NCBI GenBank assembly: GCA_018267825.1
Contig: JAFDXR010000008.1
Coordinates: 434,001-498,000, forward strand
DNA: 64,000 nucleotides
Origin: Bacteroidota bacterium
GTDB lineage: Bacteria > Bacteroidota > Bacteroidia > B-17B0 > Aurantibacillaceae
Direction: 5' to 3'
Part shown: positions 52,906 to 62,382 of the stretch, piece after piece
Numbering within the stretch: position 1 is the first letter of the stretch
Layout: the number at the start of each line of letters is the position of its first letter
Translations under genes and position numbers: made by a program
The notes under the pieces: model-generated
What the model saw: the letters and a program-made list of their open reading frames with translations, nothing else
The model's database searches: none
What the model was told of the DNA's origin: nothing

Positions 52906-53021
52906 TTTTTTTAATTTTTAGTGTTGAGTTTTTAGTTTTAAATACCCGACACGTCTAAAATATTTTGGTTTTCTCTTTTGTGATTTGTATTCAAAACTAA
53001 ACCCTTAAAACTCAAAACTCA

Positions 53022-54236
53022 TTATGCATCCAGCTCCCCTGCAATCACGTTCATGCTACTCATGGTCAGGATCGCATCACTGAGCATGGCGCCTTTAATC
53101 ATTTCAGGATAAGCCTGGTAATAAATAAAACAAGGCCGGCGGAAATGCAGACGGTATGGTGTTCTGCCGCCATCGCTCACCAGGTAGAAGCCTAATTCGC
53201 CGTTACCGCCTTCCACACAGTGGTATACTTCACCGGCCGGAATATCGGTTTCTCCCATCACAATTTTGAAATGGTAGATGAGCGCCTCCATGTTGTTGTA
53301 TACTTCTTCTTTCGGTGGCAGGTAAAAATCAGGAATGTTGGCATGCATCGGTTCATCTTTCGGCATGTTTTTGATAGCCTGTTCGATGATGCTCAGTGAT
53401 TGCCACATTTCTTCCTGGCGCACCATGAAACGATCGTAGGTGTCACCGCTTTTTCCAACCGGAATATCAAATTTGAAATCCTGGTAAGAAGAGTAAGGAT
53501 TCATAACGCGCACATCATAATCAACACCCGCAGCGCGCAGGTTTGGCCCGGTAAAGCTGTATTGAAGCGCCATTTCGGCACTGATAGGCCCGCAGTTAAT
53601 GGTGCGGTCCATAAATATTTTGTTGCGTTCCAGCAGGTTTGAGAACTCGCGGAAAGCTTTCGGAAACTCAGCCAGAAAGGCGTTGATTTTGTCCCAGGTT
53701 GTTTTGCTCCATTCGCGGTCAAAACCACCGATGCGACCGATGTTGGTGGTTAAACGCGCGCCGCAGATCTCTTCGAAAATCTCATAGATTTTTTCGCGCC
53801 ACTGGAAAATGTAAAGAAACCCGGTCATAGCACCCGTATCTACACCGATAACGGAGTTACAGATAATGTGATCGGCAATACGCGACAGTTCCATGATAAT
53901 AACGCGGTGATATTGCGCGCGTTTCGGAAGTTCCGCTTTGATCAGTTTTTCTACGGTCATGTACCAGCCCATGTTGTTGATTGGCGACGAACAGTAGTTT
54001 AAACGATCGGTAATAGGAGTGATCTGTGCATACGGGCGACGCTCAGCCAGCTTTTCGAAAGCGCGGTGAATGTACCCGATGGTTGGTGTTGCTTCATGAA
54101 TGATCTCACCATCCATCTTCAGCACGTTCTGAAAAATACCGTGCGTGGCAGGGTGAGTAGGGCCGAGGTTGAGAATAGAATATTCTTTTTCTTCGATGTG
54201 CTCTGCCTTTATATGTTTATCATCTTTCTTGCTCAT
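53022..54236 (-). CDS. nuoD: NADH-quinone oxidoreductase subunit D
   Basis: The 49-kDa-type quinone-site subunit, 404 residues. It shows NLGPTHPATHGIFQNVLKMDGE near the N-terminus with the quinone-site His (in THPATHG), YCSSPINNMGWYMTVEKLI, GVDTGAMTGFLYIFQWREKIYEIFEE, RIGGFDRE, and the C-terminal DAILTMSSMNVIAGELD. Subunits C and D are separate genes here rather than fused as in E. coli. Confidence 0.97.
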   Translation of the reverse strand: MSKKDDKHIKAEHIEEKEYSILNLGPTHPATHGIFQNVLKMDGEIIHEATPTIGYIHRAFEKLAERRPYAQITPITDRLNYCSSPINNMGWYMTVEKLIKAELPKRAQYHRVIIMELSRIADHIICNSVIGVDTGAMTGFLYIFQWREKIYEIFEEICGARLTTNIGRIGGFDREWSKTTWDKINAFLAEFPKAFREFSNLLERNKIFMDRTINCGPISAEMALQYSFTGPNLRAAGVDYDVRVMNPYSSYQDFKFDIPVGKSGDTYDRFMVRQEEMWQSLSIIEQAIKNMPKDEPMHANIPDFYLPPKEEVYNNMEALIYHFKIVMGETDIPAGEVYHCVEGGNGELGFYLVSDGGRTPYRLHFRRPCFIYYQAYPEMIKGAMLSDAILTMSSMNVIAGELDA

Positions 54237-54266
54237 GAGAATGTGTTCTTTTTAACCGGTAAGAAA

Positions 54267-54770
54267 TTATCTTCCGAACATTTTATCGTCTTTATCGTCG
54301 CGGGTCTGGTCTTCGAGCGGGAACTCTTTCCGCAGCGGGAAGATATCCATTTCATCCACATTCAGAATGCGTTTCAGGTTGGGATGGCCCTTGAACTTGA
54401 CACCGAAGAAATCGTAGGTTTCGCGCTCCATCCAGTTAGCACCCGGCCACAGGTCGGTGGCGGTAGGCACTTCGGGATGAGTAATCGGGAAAAAAGTTTT
54501 GATACGAACCCTCAGGTTGGAAGGCATGTTGTGCAGGTGATAAATAACAGCCAGGTGTTGTTCATCGGGAGTTTGAAAACCGGTAAGGTCTGTCAGGAAA
54601 TGAAAATGAAGTTCATCGTCTTCTTTCAGAAATTTCAGAACATCATGAATCTGTTCTCTTTTGATATGAAAAACAGGGAAGTCATATAGAACTTCTGCTT
54701 TTTCAATACAACCCGGCAGGGTTTCGTTTAAACGCTGGTTGATTTTTTCAAATAATGCTTGTGTCTCCAT
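54267..54770 (-). CDS. nuoC: NADH-quinone oxidoreductase subunit C
   Basis: The 30-kDa-type hydrophilic subunit, 167 residues. It shows HFHFLTDLTGFQTPDEQHLAVIYHLHNMPSNLRVRIKTFF and the characteristic ATDLWPGANWMERETYDFFGVKFKGHPNLKRIL, then FPLRKEFPLEDQ. It lies 30 bp before nuoD and 22 bp after nuoB. Confidence 0.97.
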   Translation of the reverse strand: METQALFEKINQRLNETLPGCIEKAEVLYDFPVFHIKREQIHDVLKFLKEDDELHFHFLTDLTGFQTPDEQHLAVIYHLHNMPSNLRVRIKTFFPITHPEVPTATDLWPGANWMERETYDFFGVKFKGHPNLKRILNVDEMDIFPLRKEFPLEDQTRDDKDDKMFGR

Positions 54771-54792
54771 GAAATCGCTGGGTTCCTTATAT

Positions 54793-55356
54793 TTATTCCA
54801 TTCCGTAGCTGTTCAGTAAACGCTTGTATTCAGGTGATTCGCGGCGTCGGAAAGACTCGTTCTGCGCAAGTTCCTGAATTTTTAAAACGCCTTCCAGAAT
54901 TTGTTCCGGACGCGGCGGGCAACCGGGAACGTATACATCCACCGGAATGATACGATCAATACCCTGCAATACGCTGTATGTGTCAAAAATACCGCCGCTG
55001 CTGGCACAGGCACCAACCGACAGAACCCATTTAGGCTCGGCCATCTGTTCATATACCTGGCGTAGTGTTGGTCCCATTTTTTTGGCAATGGTTCCCATCA
55101 CCATCAGCATATCGGCCTGGCGTGGAGAAAAGCTTAAACGCTCTGATCCAAAACGACCCAGGTCGTAATGCGAAGCCATTGTGGCCATAAATTCAATACC
55201 GCAGCAGGAAGTTGCAAATGGTAATGGCCATAAGGAGTTTTTACGGGCAAGACCTACCACGTCTTCCAGTTTGGTAGCAAAGAAACCCGGGCCTTCCATG
55301 CCGTCTGGCCTTTTGGCCATTTCCAGTTTCGTTCTTTTTATAATCTCTTTTGCCAT
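54793..55356 (-). CDS. nuoB: NADH-quinone oxidoreductase subunit B
   Basis: 187 residues, carrying the terminal [4Fe-4S] cluster N2. The unusual adjacent-cysteine motif [12 protein letters not shown] is present, with the third and fourth ligands in [10 protein letters not shown] and [42 protein letters not shown] is the expected conserved stretch. Confidence 0.97.
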   Translation of the reverse strand: MAKEIIKRTKLEMAKRPDGMEGPGFFATKLEDVVGLARKNSLWPLPFATSCCGIEFMATMASHYDLGRFGSERLSFSPRQADMLMVMGTIAKKMGPTLRQVYEQMAEPKWVLSVGACASSGGIFDTYSVLQGIDRIIPVDVYVPGCPPRPEQILEGVLKIQELAQNESFRRRESPEYKRLLNSYGME

Positions 55357-55419
55357 GTGTAATAATCCAATAGAGGAGTAAAATCCGGTTAAAATGTAAA
55401 TACTAAAGCTGCCGGGGGG

Positions 55420-55794
55420 TTAATCTTCCCAGCGCAGAGCTTTTTTCGCCAACAGGTAGTAAAATCCAACCAATAAAAGGATGATAAATGAGAAAACCTC
55501 AATAATCCCCGGGAGACCAAGATCTTTAAAGTTAACAGCCCAGGGGTACATAAAGATCACTTCAACATCAAATAAAACGAATAAAATAGCAACCAGGAAG
55601 TATTTAACCGAAAAAGGTAAGCGGGCATTGCCCTCGCTGTGAATCCCGCACTCAAACGATTCGAGCTTGATTTTAGTCTTACGTTTCGGCCCGAGTTTGT
55701 GAGTGAGGAACATGGTTGTAGCCACAAAGCCAAAAGCCACTAAAAACATCATCACAATCGGGAGATAATCCATGGGGGTGTTGGTCGCATTCAT
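55420..55794 (-). CDS. nuoA: NADH-quinone oxidoreductase subunit A
   Basis: 124 residues, three transmembrane helices, first gene of the operon. It shows YLPIVMMFLVAFGFVATTMFLTHKLGPKRKT and KLESFECGIHSEGNARLPFSVKYFLVAILFVLFDVEVIFMYPWAV, the family hallmark including the loop Cys. The region upstream (55795-55968) should contain the operon promoter, but only weak -7-like words (TAATCTTA) were found. Confidence 0.96.
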   Translation of the reverse strand: MNATNTPMDYLPIVMMFLVAFGFVATTMFLTHKLGPKRKTKIKLESFECGIHSEGNARLPFSVKYFLVAILFVLFDVEVIFMYPWAVNFKDLGLPGIIEVFSFIILLLVGFYYLLAKKALRWED

Positions 55795-55928
55795 GTCGTG
55801 TACAGACTTTAAAAAAACACGGTAAGATTAGGGATATTTTCAGACATCATCAAGCATTCGGTCTAAAATTTTGAAACAGCATCTTATTAAGAACTATTCT
55901 ACATAAGAATAAAATGGCACAAAAAAAA

Positions 55929-55948
55929 CCCCGGAAAATTTTCCGGGG
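55929..55948 (-). terminator. Intrinsic terminator for the T9SS protease-like gene
   Basis: CCCCGGAAAA followed directly by its complement TTTTCCGGGG, with eight Ts following on the minus strand. It lies 20 bp beyond the stop at 55969 and just upstream of the nuoA promoter region. Confidence 0.88.
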
Positions 55949-55968
55949 TCTTGCAAAAAAAACAGGGT

Positions 55969-58900
55969 TTATTCAACAATCAGTTTTACAGTTTTACGGG
56001 AATCGTTATTAAATAATTGCACGTAGTACACGCCTTTGCTGAATGACGACAGGTTTACATGCGTTTCTTTTTTCGTGAGTTTTTCAGAAACAACGAGCTG
56101 ACCAACCGCATTGTAAACATACATGGTCATCTCTGTATTGCCCATGGTTACAGTAAATTCGCCGGTATTTGGATTCGGATACACACGAAGCCCTCCGTCG
56201 GCAAGCACCTCGGAAATACCTGTACATGTTGACACATTGAGCACTTTGGTGGCCAATCCTGTGCAGGTTCCGTTGCTTCCGGAAACGGTATAGGTTGTCG
56301 TTGTGCCAGGGTTTACAACCACGCTGGTTCCGGTTAATCCACCCGGGTTCCAGGTATAGGTTGTGGCGCCCGATGCGGTAAGTGTGGCGCTCTGCCCGGC
56401 ACAGATCAACGATGCAGAAGCCGATGCCGTTACTGTTGGCCCCGGAGTTACAGTAACTGTGCTTGTTTTAGAGGTTCCTGTGCAGCTGCCATTAGCACCG
56501 GTTACGGTATATACGGTTGTAGATCCCGGGCTCACAATCACGCTGGTTCCGGTTAATCCACCCGGGTTCCAGGTATAGGTTGTGGCACCGGTTACATTAA
56601 GTGTGGTGGTGGTGCCGCTGCAAATGGTTGTGTTCGTTGTCGCCACGGCAATAGTAGGCGTTGCGCTCACGGTAAGTGTTTTCATGGACGTAGATGTACA
56701 GCCGGAGCTTGCACCGGTTAAAGTATACGTTGTGGTTACAGTAGGGCTTACAGTCACATTTGTGGTGGTTTGCCCGCCGGGCGCCCAGGTATAGGTTGTG
56801 GCGCCACTTGCCGTAAACGTTGTGGAACCGCCGCTACAGATGCTGGTTGCGCCGCCAATACTAACGGTCGGGCTTGGGTTAACAGTAACGGCCACAGTGC
56901 CGGTCGAAGCGCAACCGGATGTTGTTCCGGTAACCGTATAAACCGTATTGGATGTTGGATTTACAGTAACAGAGGTCGTTGTCTGACCACCCGGATTCCA
57001 CACATACGACGTGGCACCGGTTACAAATAAACTGGTGCTTTGTCCGGAACAGATCGTCGACAACGTGGTTGTTGCAGCAACCGTTGGATTGGCAACAACC
57101 GTGATCGTTTTGGTGCTTGTAGAACTCAGTGTTCCCGTGGCAACCGTGAGCGATATGGTTTTAACCCCGGCCGTTGCATAACTTACGGTGGTACTCGAGG
57201 TGTTGGCTGTAGCCGGTGTTCCACCAGTCATGGTCCAGGTATAGCTTGTAGGACTTCCTGTAGAGGTATTGGTAAGTGTAACAGACTGGCCGGCACATAC
57301 CGTCGAAGCACTTGTGCTGATTGTGGCTGTTGGAGCCGAAGCGGTGGCACCGGTAATATTGATGTTGTCGAGGTACATACCATCACCATAGTGCGAGCGG
57401 TTTACAAAAGAAACCATCACGCTGGCGTTTCCTACATAAGGGGTCAGGTCGATGGAGTCTTTGGCCCACTCGGTTGTTGCCGGCACATAGGTAAAGGAAC
57501 CTGTACCAACACCCGTTCCAATCTGCGAGCCACCTTTCAGATACGCTTGTGTTGTACTGGTTCCGCAATTGGTAGAAATCAGAATTTCGAGTGAGTCTAT
57601 ATTCGGTGAAGCATACGTGAGACCATAAGCCCTGTAGAAGGTCATCTTGGCGGTGTTGTATCCGCTGAGGTTTACATAGGTTTTGAGTTCGTCGCGGGTG
57701 CCGCTCACATCGGTTGTCCAGTTGTCGAACATGGCACTTTGTGTACTGGCCTGACCAGCAGAGGTCGAAAGACTCCATTTTACGCCATCATTACCGCCAT
57801 CATTCAGATACCAGTTGGCCGGTGTAAATGTTGAGGTTTGGAAAGCCTGCACAAGCGGCAGCGTAGCGGCGCTTACAACATTGATGTATGCTAATACAGA
57901 ATAAGTACTGGTACCATTGGTATTGCTTGCAGAAAGCGCTACACTGTATGAGCCCGGCGTGTTGTATGTAACTGCAGGAGGCGTTGTGGCAGTTGATGTA
58001 GCCGGTGTACCACCCTGGAAAGTCCAGGTATAGGATGTGGCACCGCCTGTAGAGGCGTTTGTAAAGGTAATGCTCTGGCCGGCACAAATCGTTGTTTTGT
58101 TGGCGGTGAAACTGGCAGTTGGTGCACCCAATGCACAGTTACCGGAGTTCAGTGCCACCATAATAGGTTTACTGCAAACGGTACCTGCCAGGTTGCGTGT
58201 CATAACAGCAAGTCCGCCGTTGAGGTCGTCGGTATTGAGAGAGCGTTTTTGCTGACCATTGGCCAGGGCGTAGTGCATGAGGTCCGAAGAATTGATCACG
58301 TGCGAAAGCTGGTGTCCGTGCCCGAGTTCGTGAACGGTTACCGATTCAAAGTCATACTGCGAAGAGCTTGGTGCTGCCGGGCCGTATTGCCAGGTTAATC
58401 CGCCCGGAGTAGGGGCAAATACAATGTCGAGCTCATTCACAAACCATTTCATGGTAGCGCCGCTGCCACAACCGCTCCAGTAGCTTGTGCACTGGCCCAG
58501 GATGCCCGCTGCGAGGCCAGTCTGGAATGTAATCACATTCACTGCATCATTGGCTGCGGCAGCCACCGTGGTGGTAGATGCAGAAATCTGCCAGTTGATA
58601 TAGGTGGCACAACGCCAGGTTCCAAACGAACGTTCAAAAGCGGCTTTTGCAGGAGCATTGGTAATAAAAGAACTATTATAGATCCAGGTATAACCACCGG
58701 ATGTCTGCCCGATGTGTTGTGTGTTGTAAATAGCACTCGAATAATCTACGTTCAGGTGGCCATAGCTCACCGTAAGTGTTTGTGTACTTGCAACCCCGTT
58801 TACCTTGATAAGGCCGGTTCCGGCAGTTCCTGAAATAGACGTTTTGGTAGGTACCTGCACCTGGATCTGTGTATTGCTCCACGAAACGATTTGTGCAGGA

Positions 58901-59619
58901 GCTGCATTAATGTAAGTTGCACCGCCATCATCGGCATTGGCAAAACTCACGGTACCGGTGCTCGTTCCGAATCCGCTACCATTGATGGTTAACACAGAAA
59001 ATGTACCGGCCGTAATCGTGCTTGGCGAAAAACTGGTAATAGCGGCGGTATTCTGAACACTGTTTCCGGAAAGCGCAGCAACCTGAAATGGATTTACATT
59101 TTTTACAACCGCATAGCTGGTATTTGTAGCCTGTTGCAGGGTTGTATAGAGTGTGGTGCTGAGGTTGTTGTATTTCTGAAAGGGTTCCGTGGCATAGTCG
59201 CCGGCCACATCGTACTTAATAAAACCCTGTGCCGAAGCAAAGGCTTCATAAACCGGGCGGCCAAACTGACTCGGCTGCGTATTGCCTACCAGGGTAAACA
59301 CGCCTTGGTCGCCGGTATTGAGCTCCAGTGTTGGTTCTACCACATGGCGATCGTTCCCAACGGTACCGCCTTCTGTGATAATCTCCAGATACACAGGAGA
59401 TGTACCTTTAAACGATTTATAAACCTCAACAAGGTTGGAGGTAAAAATTTTATCATGGCTTGTATTCCAGAAACTATGCTGGTTCAGTACTTTTCCCTCG
59501 ACAATGAGGGAAGACTGAGCAACGCGCTGGCTCAGGTTTACAGGGTACATGAGACATTGTGCGACAGCCTGAAAACAGGTTACTGCAAATAATGTACTGA
59601 GAAGTATAATTTTTTTCAT
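55969..59619 (-). CDS. T9SS-secreted zinc metalloprotease-like protein with PKD and tandem repeats
   Basis: 1216 residues. Order: signal peptide to AVAQ (21); N-terminal domain; IPT/TIG domain at about 195-285 (ITSFSPSTITAGTFSVLTINGSGFGTSTGTVSF); a metalloprotease-like domain with VTVHELGHGHQLSH, an HExxHxxxxxH zinc motif (H430, E431, H434, H440), resembling matrixin-type enzymes; PKD domain at about 495-580; a jelly-roll/MAM-like 'choice-of-anchor' domain at about 590-765 (ANWYLNDGGNDGVKW...YLDNINITG); a second PKD; four tandem ~73-residue repeats (ICSGQSTSL...TYTWNPGG...VYTVTG); and a type A T9SS sorting domain (VYPNPNTGEFTV, VYNAVGQLV, GVYYVQLF). It is probably a secreted protease anchored to or released from the surface, with a promoter at 59644-59674. 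Confidence 0.9.
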   Translation of the reverse strand: MKKIILLSTLFAVTCFQAVAQCLMYPVNLSQRVAQSSLIVEGKVLNQHSFWNTSHDKIFTSNLVEVYKSFKGTSPVYLEIITEGGTVGNDRHVVEPTLELNTGDQGVFTLVGNTQPSQFGRPVYEAFASAQGFIKYDVAGDYATEPFQKYNNLSTTLYTTLQQATNTSYAVVKNVNPFQVAALSGNSVQNTAAITSFSPSTITAGTFSVLTINGSGFGTSTGTVSFANADDGGATYINAAPAQIVSWSNTQIQVQVPTKTSISGTAGTGLIKVNGVASTQTLTVSYGHLNVDYSSAIYNTQHIGQTSGGYTWIYNSSFITNAPAKAAFERSFGTWRCATYINWQISASTTTVAAAANDAVNVITFQTGLAAGILGQCTSYWSGCGSGATMKWFVNELDIVFAPTPGGLTWQYGPAAPSSSQYDFESVTVHELGHGHQLSHVINSSDLMHYALANGQQKRSLNTDDLNGGLAVMTRNLAGTVCSKPIMVALNSGNCALGAPTASFTANKTTICAGQSITFTNASTGGATSYTWTFQGGTPATSTATTPPAVTYNTPGSYSVALSASNTNGTSTYSVLAYINVVSAATLPLVQAFQTSTFTPANWYLNDGGNDGVKWSLSTSAGQASTQSAMFDNWTTDVSGTRDELKTYVNLSGYNTAKMTFYRAYGLTYASPNIDSLEILISTNCGTSTTQAYLKGGSQIGTGVGTGSFTYVPATTEWAKDSIDLTPYVGNASVMVSFVNRSHYGDGMYLDNINITGATASAPTATISTSASTVCAGQSVTLTNTSTGSPTSYTWTMTGGTPATANTSSTTVSYATAGVKTISLTVATGTLSSTSTKTITVVANPTVAATTTLSTICSGQSTSLFVTGATSYVWNPGGQTTTSVTVNPTSNTVYTVTGTTSGCASTGTVAVTVNPSPTVSIGGATSICSGGSTTFTASGATTYTWAPGGQTTTNVTVSPTVTTTYTLTGASSGCTSTSMKTLTVSATPTIAVATTNTTICSGTTTTLNVTGATTYTWNPGGLTGTSVIVSPGSTTVYTVTGANGSCTGTSKTSTVTVTPGPTVTASASASLICAGQSATLTASGATTYTWNPGGLTGTSVVVNPGTTTTYTVSGSNGTCTGLATKVLNVSTCTGISEVLADGGLRVYPNPNTGEFTVTMGNTEMTMYVYNAVGQLVVSEKLTKKETHVNLSSFSKGVYYVQLFNNDSRKTVKLIVE
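56320..56586 (-). repeat. Tandem protein-repeat DNA with a perfectly duplicated 48-bp block
   Basis: Part of the four-unit repeat array in the T9SS protein. A 48-bp block beginning CACGCTGGTTCCGGTTAATC at 56320-56367 recurs base for base at 56539-56586, exactly 219 bp (73 codons) away. Synonymous positions are unchanged, which suggests recent unit duplication or gene conversion; the flanking units are more diverged. Confidence 0.75.
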
Positions 59620-59643
59620 GCGGGGCAGGATTTAAAATTTTAA

Positions 59644-59674
59644 CTAAACTATAAAAAAAACAAGATGAAACAAA
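59644..59674 (-). promoter_or_regulatory. Promoter of the T9SS protease-like gene
   Basis: On the minus strand a TTTG -33 element (59674-59671) is followed after 19 bp by TAGTTTAG (59651-59644), 7 of 8 matches to the -7 box. Transcription would start about 18-20 bases before the ATG at 59619. This is the best two-part promoter found in the window. Confidence 0.55.
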
Positions 59675-59864
59675 CTTTTTCAATAAATCGCGGTGAGTTT
59701 TATCTTTCACGCGGTTAAAAGAATACAGTTGTGAAAACCATCGCTGTTTATAGGGCTGTTTCCTGTTGTTCGGGTTTAAACAAATACCTGTTCATTAAAA
59801 AAAAGCGGGTCATAAATATTCCATCATAAAACCGATAGTTTTACAATAATCAAATTCGTTTTGT

Positions 59865-61217
59865 ATGAGGAAAACAAAAGCAGAAAAATCTACCGGACCT
59901 AAAAAGATCTTTGTTCTCGATACCTCGGTTATTATCTACGATCACACAGCCATTAAAAATTTCAAAGAACATGATGTTGTGATCCCCATCACCGTACTGG
60001 AAGAACTCGATAATTTTAAAAAAGGAAACGACACCAAAAATTTCGCGGCACGCGAATTTACCCGTTACATCGACAGCTTGTCCGGTAAAAATACCCTGCA
60101 GGACTGGACCCCGATAAACGGAAGAACACACGGGAAGTTTAAAATCGAAATGAACGGCTCCAAAAAAGTTGATGCCCAGAGAATCTTTGAAGAACGAAAG
60201 GCAGATCACCGGATTTTAAACACCGCACTCTATACGGCCGAAACCAATCCTGGTCGTAAGGTGGTACTGGTTACCAAAGATATTAACCTGCGGATCAAGG
60301 CCAAATCACTCAACCTCCAGGCCGAAGATTACGAGACCGGAAAAATTCTCACCGTCGACGAATTGTATACCGGCGTTTCAGAAGTCCATAAAATTGCGCA
60401 CGAAAGCATCAGCACCATTTACGAAAAAGGAGCCTGCGACGCCAGGAGCATTCTGAAACGCACCGACGCTTTATCCAATCACTATTACGTTCTGAAAAAC
60501 GGCAGCGCCTCTGTTTTATCACGTTACAACAGCGAAGATCAAAGCCTGCACCGTGTGGTGAAATCAGCAGCCTTTGGCGTGATTCCGAAAAATGCCGAGC
60601 AGGCATTTGCACTTGATGCCATTATGAACCCCGACATTAAACTGGTGTCTATACAGGGTGTTGCAGGTACCGGTAAAACCCTGTTGTCGCTGGCCGGAGC
60701 ACTGGAGCAGCGCCGCAACTATCACCAGATTTACCTGGCCCGCCCGATTGTGCCGCTGAGCAATAAAGACATCGGTTATCTGCCGGGCGATGTAAACTCC
60801 AAGTTAAACCCATACATGGAACCGCTCTGGGATAACCTGAAATACATCAAAAGCCAGTTTACCGAAAAAGACAAGGAGTTCAAGCAGATTAATGAAATGG
60901 TGGAGAACCAGAAATTAATTGTTTGTCCGCTGGCCTATATCCGCGGCCGCAGCCTGAGCAACGTGTTCTTTATTGTAGACGAAGCGCAGAACCTGACGCC
61001 ACACGAGGTGAAGACCATCATTACACGCGCCGGCGAGAACACCAAAATTATATTCACCGGCGACATCTACCAGATCGATACACCATACCTCGATGCACAA
61101 AGTAATGGACTGAGCTACCTGATCGACAAAGTAAAAGGTCGCCCATTGTATGCCCACATTACCCTGCAGAAAGGTGAGCGCAGCGAACTGGCAAACCTGG
61201 CCAACGACTTGCTGTAA
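59865..61217 (+). CDS. PIN-PhoH fusion ATPase (YlaK-type)
   Basis: 450 residues. The N-terminal PIN domain (about 14-150) is a metal-dependent ribonuclease fold with acidic residues at FVLDTSVII (D19), ITVLEELDNFKK and DHRILNTALYT...LVTKDINLRIKA. The C-terminal PhoH-type P-loop ATPase (about 245-450) has Walker A GVAGTGKTLLSL with K271, GYLPGDVNSKLNPYMEPLWDNL, and Walker B FFIVDEAQNLTPHEVKTIITRAG. PIN-PhoH proteins act as RNA helicase/nuclease modules in other bacteria. It is divergent from the T9SS gene and lies 38 bp before holB, which has its own promoter box. Confidence 0.94.
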   Translation: MRKTKAEKSTGPKKIFVLDTSVIIYDHTAIKNFKEHDVVIPITVLEELDNFKKGNDTKNFAAREFTRYIDSLSGKNTLQDWTPINGRTHGKFKIEMNGSKKVDAQRIFEERKADHRILNTALYTAETNPGRKVVLVTKDINLRIKAKSLNLQAEDYETGKILTVDELYTGVSEVHKIAHESISTIYEKGACDARSILKRTDALSNHYYVLKNGSASVLSRYNSEDQSLHRVVKSAAFGVIPKNAEQAFALDAIMNPDIKLVSIQGVAGTGKTLLSLAGALEQRRNYHQIYLARPIVPLSNKDIGYLPGDVNSKLNPYMEPLWDNLKYIKSQFTEKDKEFKQINEMVENQKLIVCPLAYIRGRSLSNVFFIVDEAQNLTPHEVKTIITRAGENTKIIFTGDIYQIDTPYLDAQSNGLSYLIDKVKGRPLYAHITLQKGERSELANLANDLL

Positions 61218-61243
61218 ACCGTAAGAAGATTGAAACATCTTTC

Positions 61244-61251
61244 TATCTTTG
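61244..61251 (+). promoter_or_regulatory. -7 promoter box TATCTTTG abutting holB
   Basis: An exact TAnnTTTG match that ends four bases before the holB ATG, so the transcript would be leaderless or nearly so, as at gmk. Confidence 0.55.
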
Positions 61252-61255
61252 CTCC

Positions 61256-62380
61256 ATGCTGTTTAAACAGATCATAGGGCAAACCGATGTAAAAGATCGC
61301 CTGCTGGGCATGGTATCCGAAGGGCGTATTCCGCATGCATTGCTGTTTACAGGGCCTGAGGGATGTGGCAACTTACCGGCCGCATTTGCTTTTGCCCAAT
61401 ACCTTTTCTGTAAAAGCAAAACAGCCGACGATGCCTGTGGGCAATGTCCGTCGTGCCTCAAGGCAGGCAAGCTGGCGCATCCCGACCTGCACCTCGTGTT
61501 TCCGATTGCAAAAAGCAAGGATGTGAGAAAGAGTGACGATGTGGTGAAAGAATTCAGGGAGCTGTTTCTCGAACAACCCTACATGTCGCTCAACGACTGG
61601 TTCAACACACTGGATGCAGAGAACAAACAGCCGATCATTCCTACCGAAGAATCGAACGATATCATTAAGAAACTCAGCTACACCAGCTATGAGGGGGGGT
61701 ACAAGATCATGGTGATCTGGCAACCCGAGAAAATGAATGCCGAATCGGCCAACAAACTTCTGAAAATACTGGAAGAGCCACCAGACCAAACCCTGTTTGT
61801 GATGGTGTGTAATCACCCCGAACAGCTTCTGGCAACCATTATTTCAAGGGTTCAGCAGATTCCGTTTTATAAACTGACGACCGACGATATTACCAAAGCC
61901 CTTGTGAGCCAATATGGCTGCCAGGAACAGGCTGCCAGGCAGGCCTCTTTACTCAGTGACGGCGACTACCGCGAAGCACAACAGCTCCTGCAGCACAACG
62001 ATGCGGGTTCCGGATTCCTGGCCCATTTCCGGGCATTTATGTTGATTGCGCTTAAATTTGATGCATTTAAAGCAACCGCCTGGGTAGACGATAATGCTAA
62101 ATCGGGTCGTGAAAGACAAAAACAATTTCTGCAATACAGCCTTGAGATTTTCCGCGACTGCCTCATGCTGAACTATGCTGGCCCGGAACTGGTAAGGCAT
62201 TCGGGCGAAGAGAAAGAGTTTCTGAATAAATTCGCACGCTTTGTTCATCGCCGCAATTACGAAAAACTGGTGGAGGAATTCAACAGCGCGTATTACTACG
62301 TGGAGCGCAATGCCAATCCAAAGATCCTGTTCATGGACCTGATGCTCAAAACCAATGAGCTCATTAACATTCCTGCCTGA
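61256..62380 (+). CDS. holB: DNA polymerase III delta' subunit
   Basis: Part of the clamp-loader complex that places the sliding clamp on primed DNA. 374 residues, AAA+ fold. The N-terminus FKQIIGQTDVKDRLLGMVSEGRIPHALLFTGPEGCGN is characteristic. The P-loop is degenerate, GPEGCGNLPAA, where the lysine of an active Walker A is Asn, as expected for delta' (a non-hydrolysing stator). The zinc module has Cys residues in FCKSKTADDACGQCPSCLKAG. ESANKLLKILEEPPDQTLFVMVCNHPEQLLATIISRVQQIPF includes the sensor 1 and SRC-like region. Its stop is 2 bp from the convergent lectin-like gene. Confidence 0.94.
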   Translation: MLFKQIIGQTDVKDRLLGMVSEGRIPHALLFTGPEGCGNLPAAFAFAQYLFCKSKTADDACGQCPSCLKAGKLAHPDLHLVFPIAKSKDVRKSDDVVKEFRELFLEQPYMSLNDWFNTLDAENKQPIIPTEESNDIIKKLSYTSYEGGYKIMVIWQPEKMNAESANKLLKILEEPPDQTLFVMVCNHPEQLLATIISRVQQIPFYKLTTDDITKALVSQYGCQEQAARQASLLSDGDYREAQQLLQHNDAGSGFLAHFRAFMLIALKFDAFKATAWVDDNAKSGRERQKQFLQYSLEIFRDCLMLNYAGPELVRHSGEEKEFLNKFARFVHRRNYEKLVEEFNSAYYYVERNANPKILFMDLMLKTNELINIPA

Positions 62381-62382
62381 GC

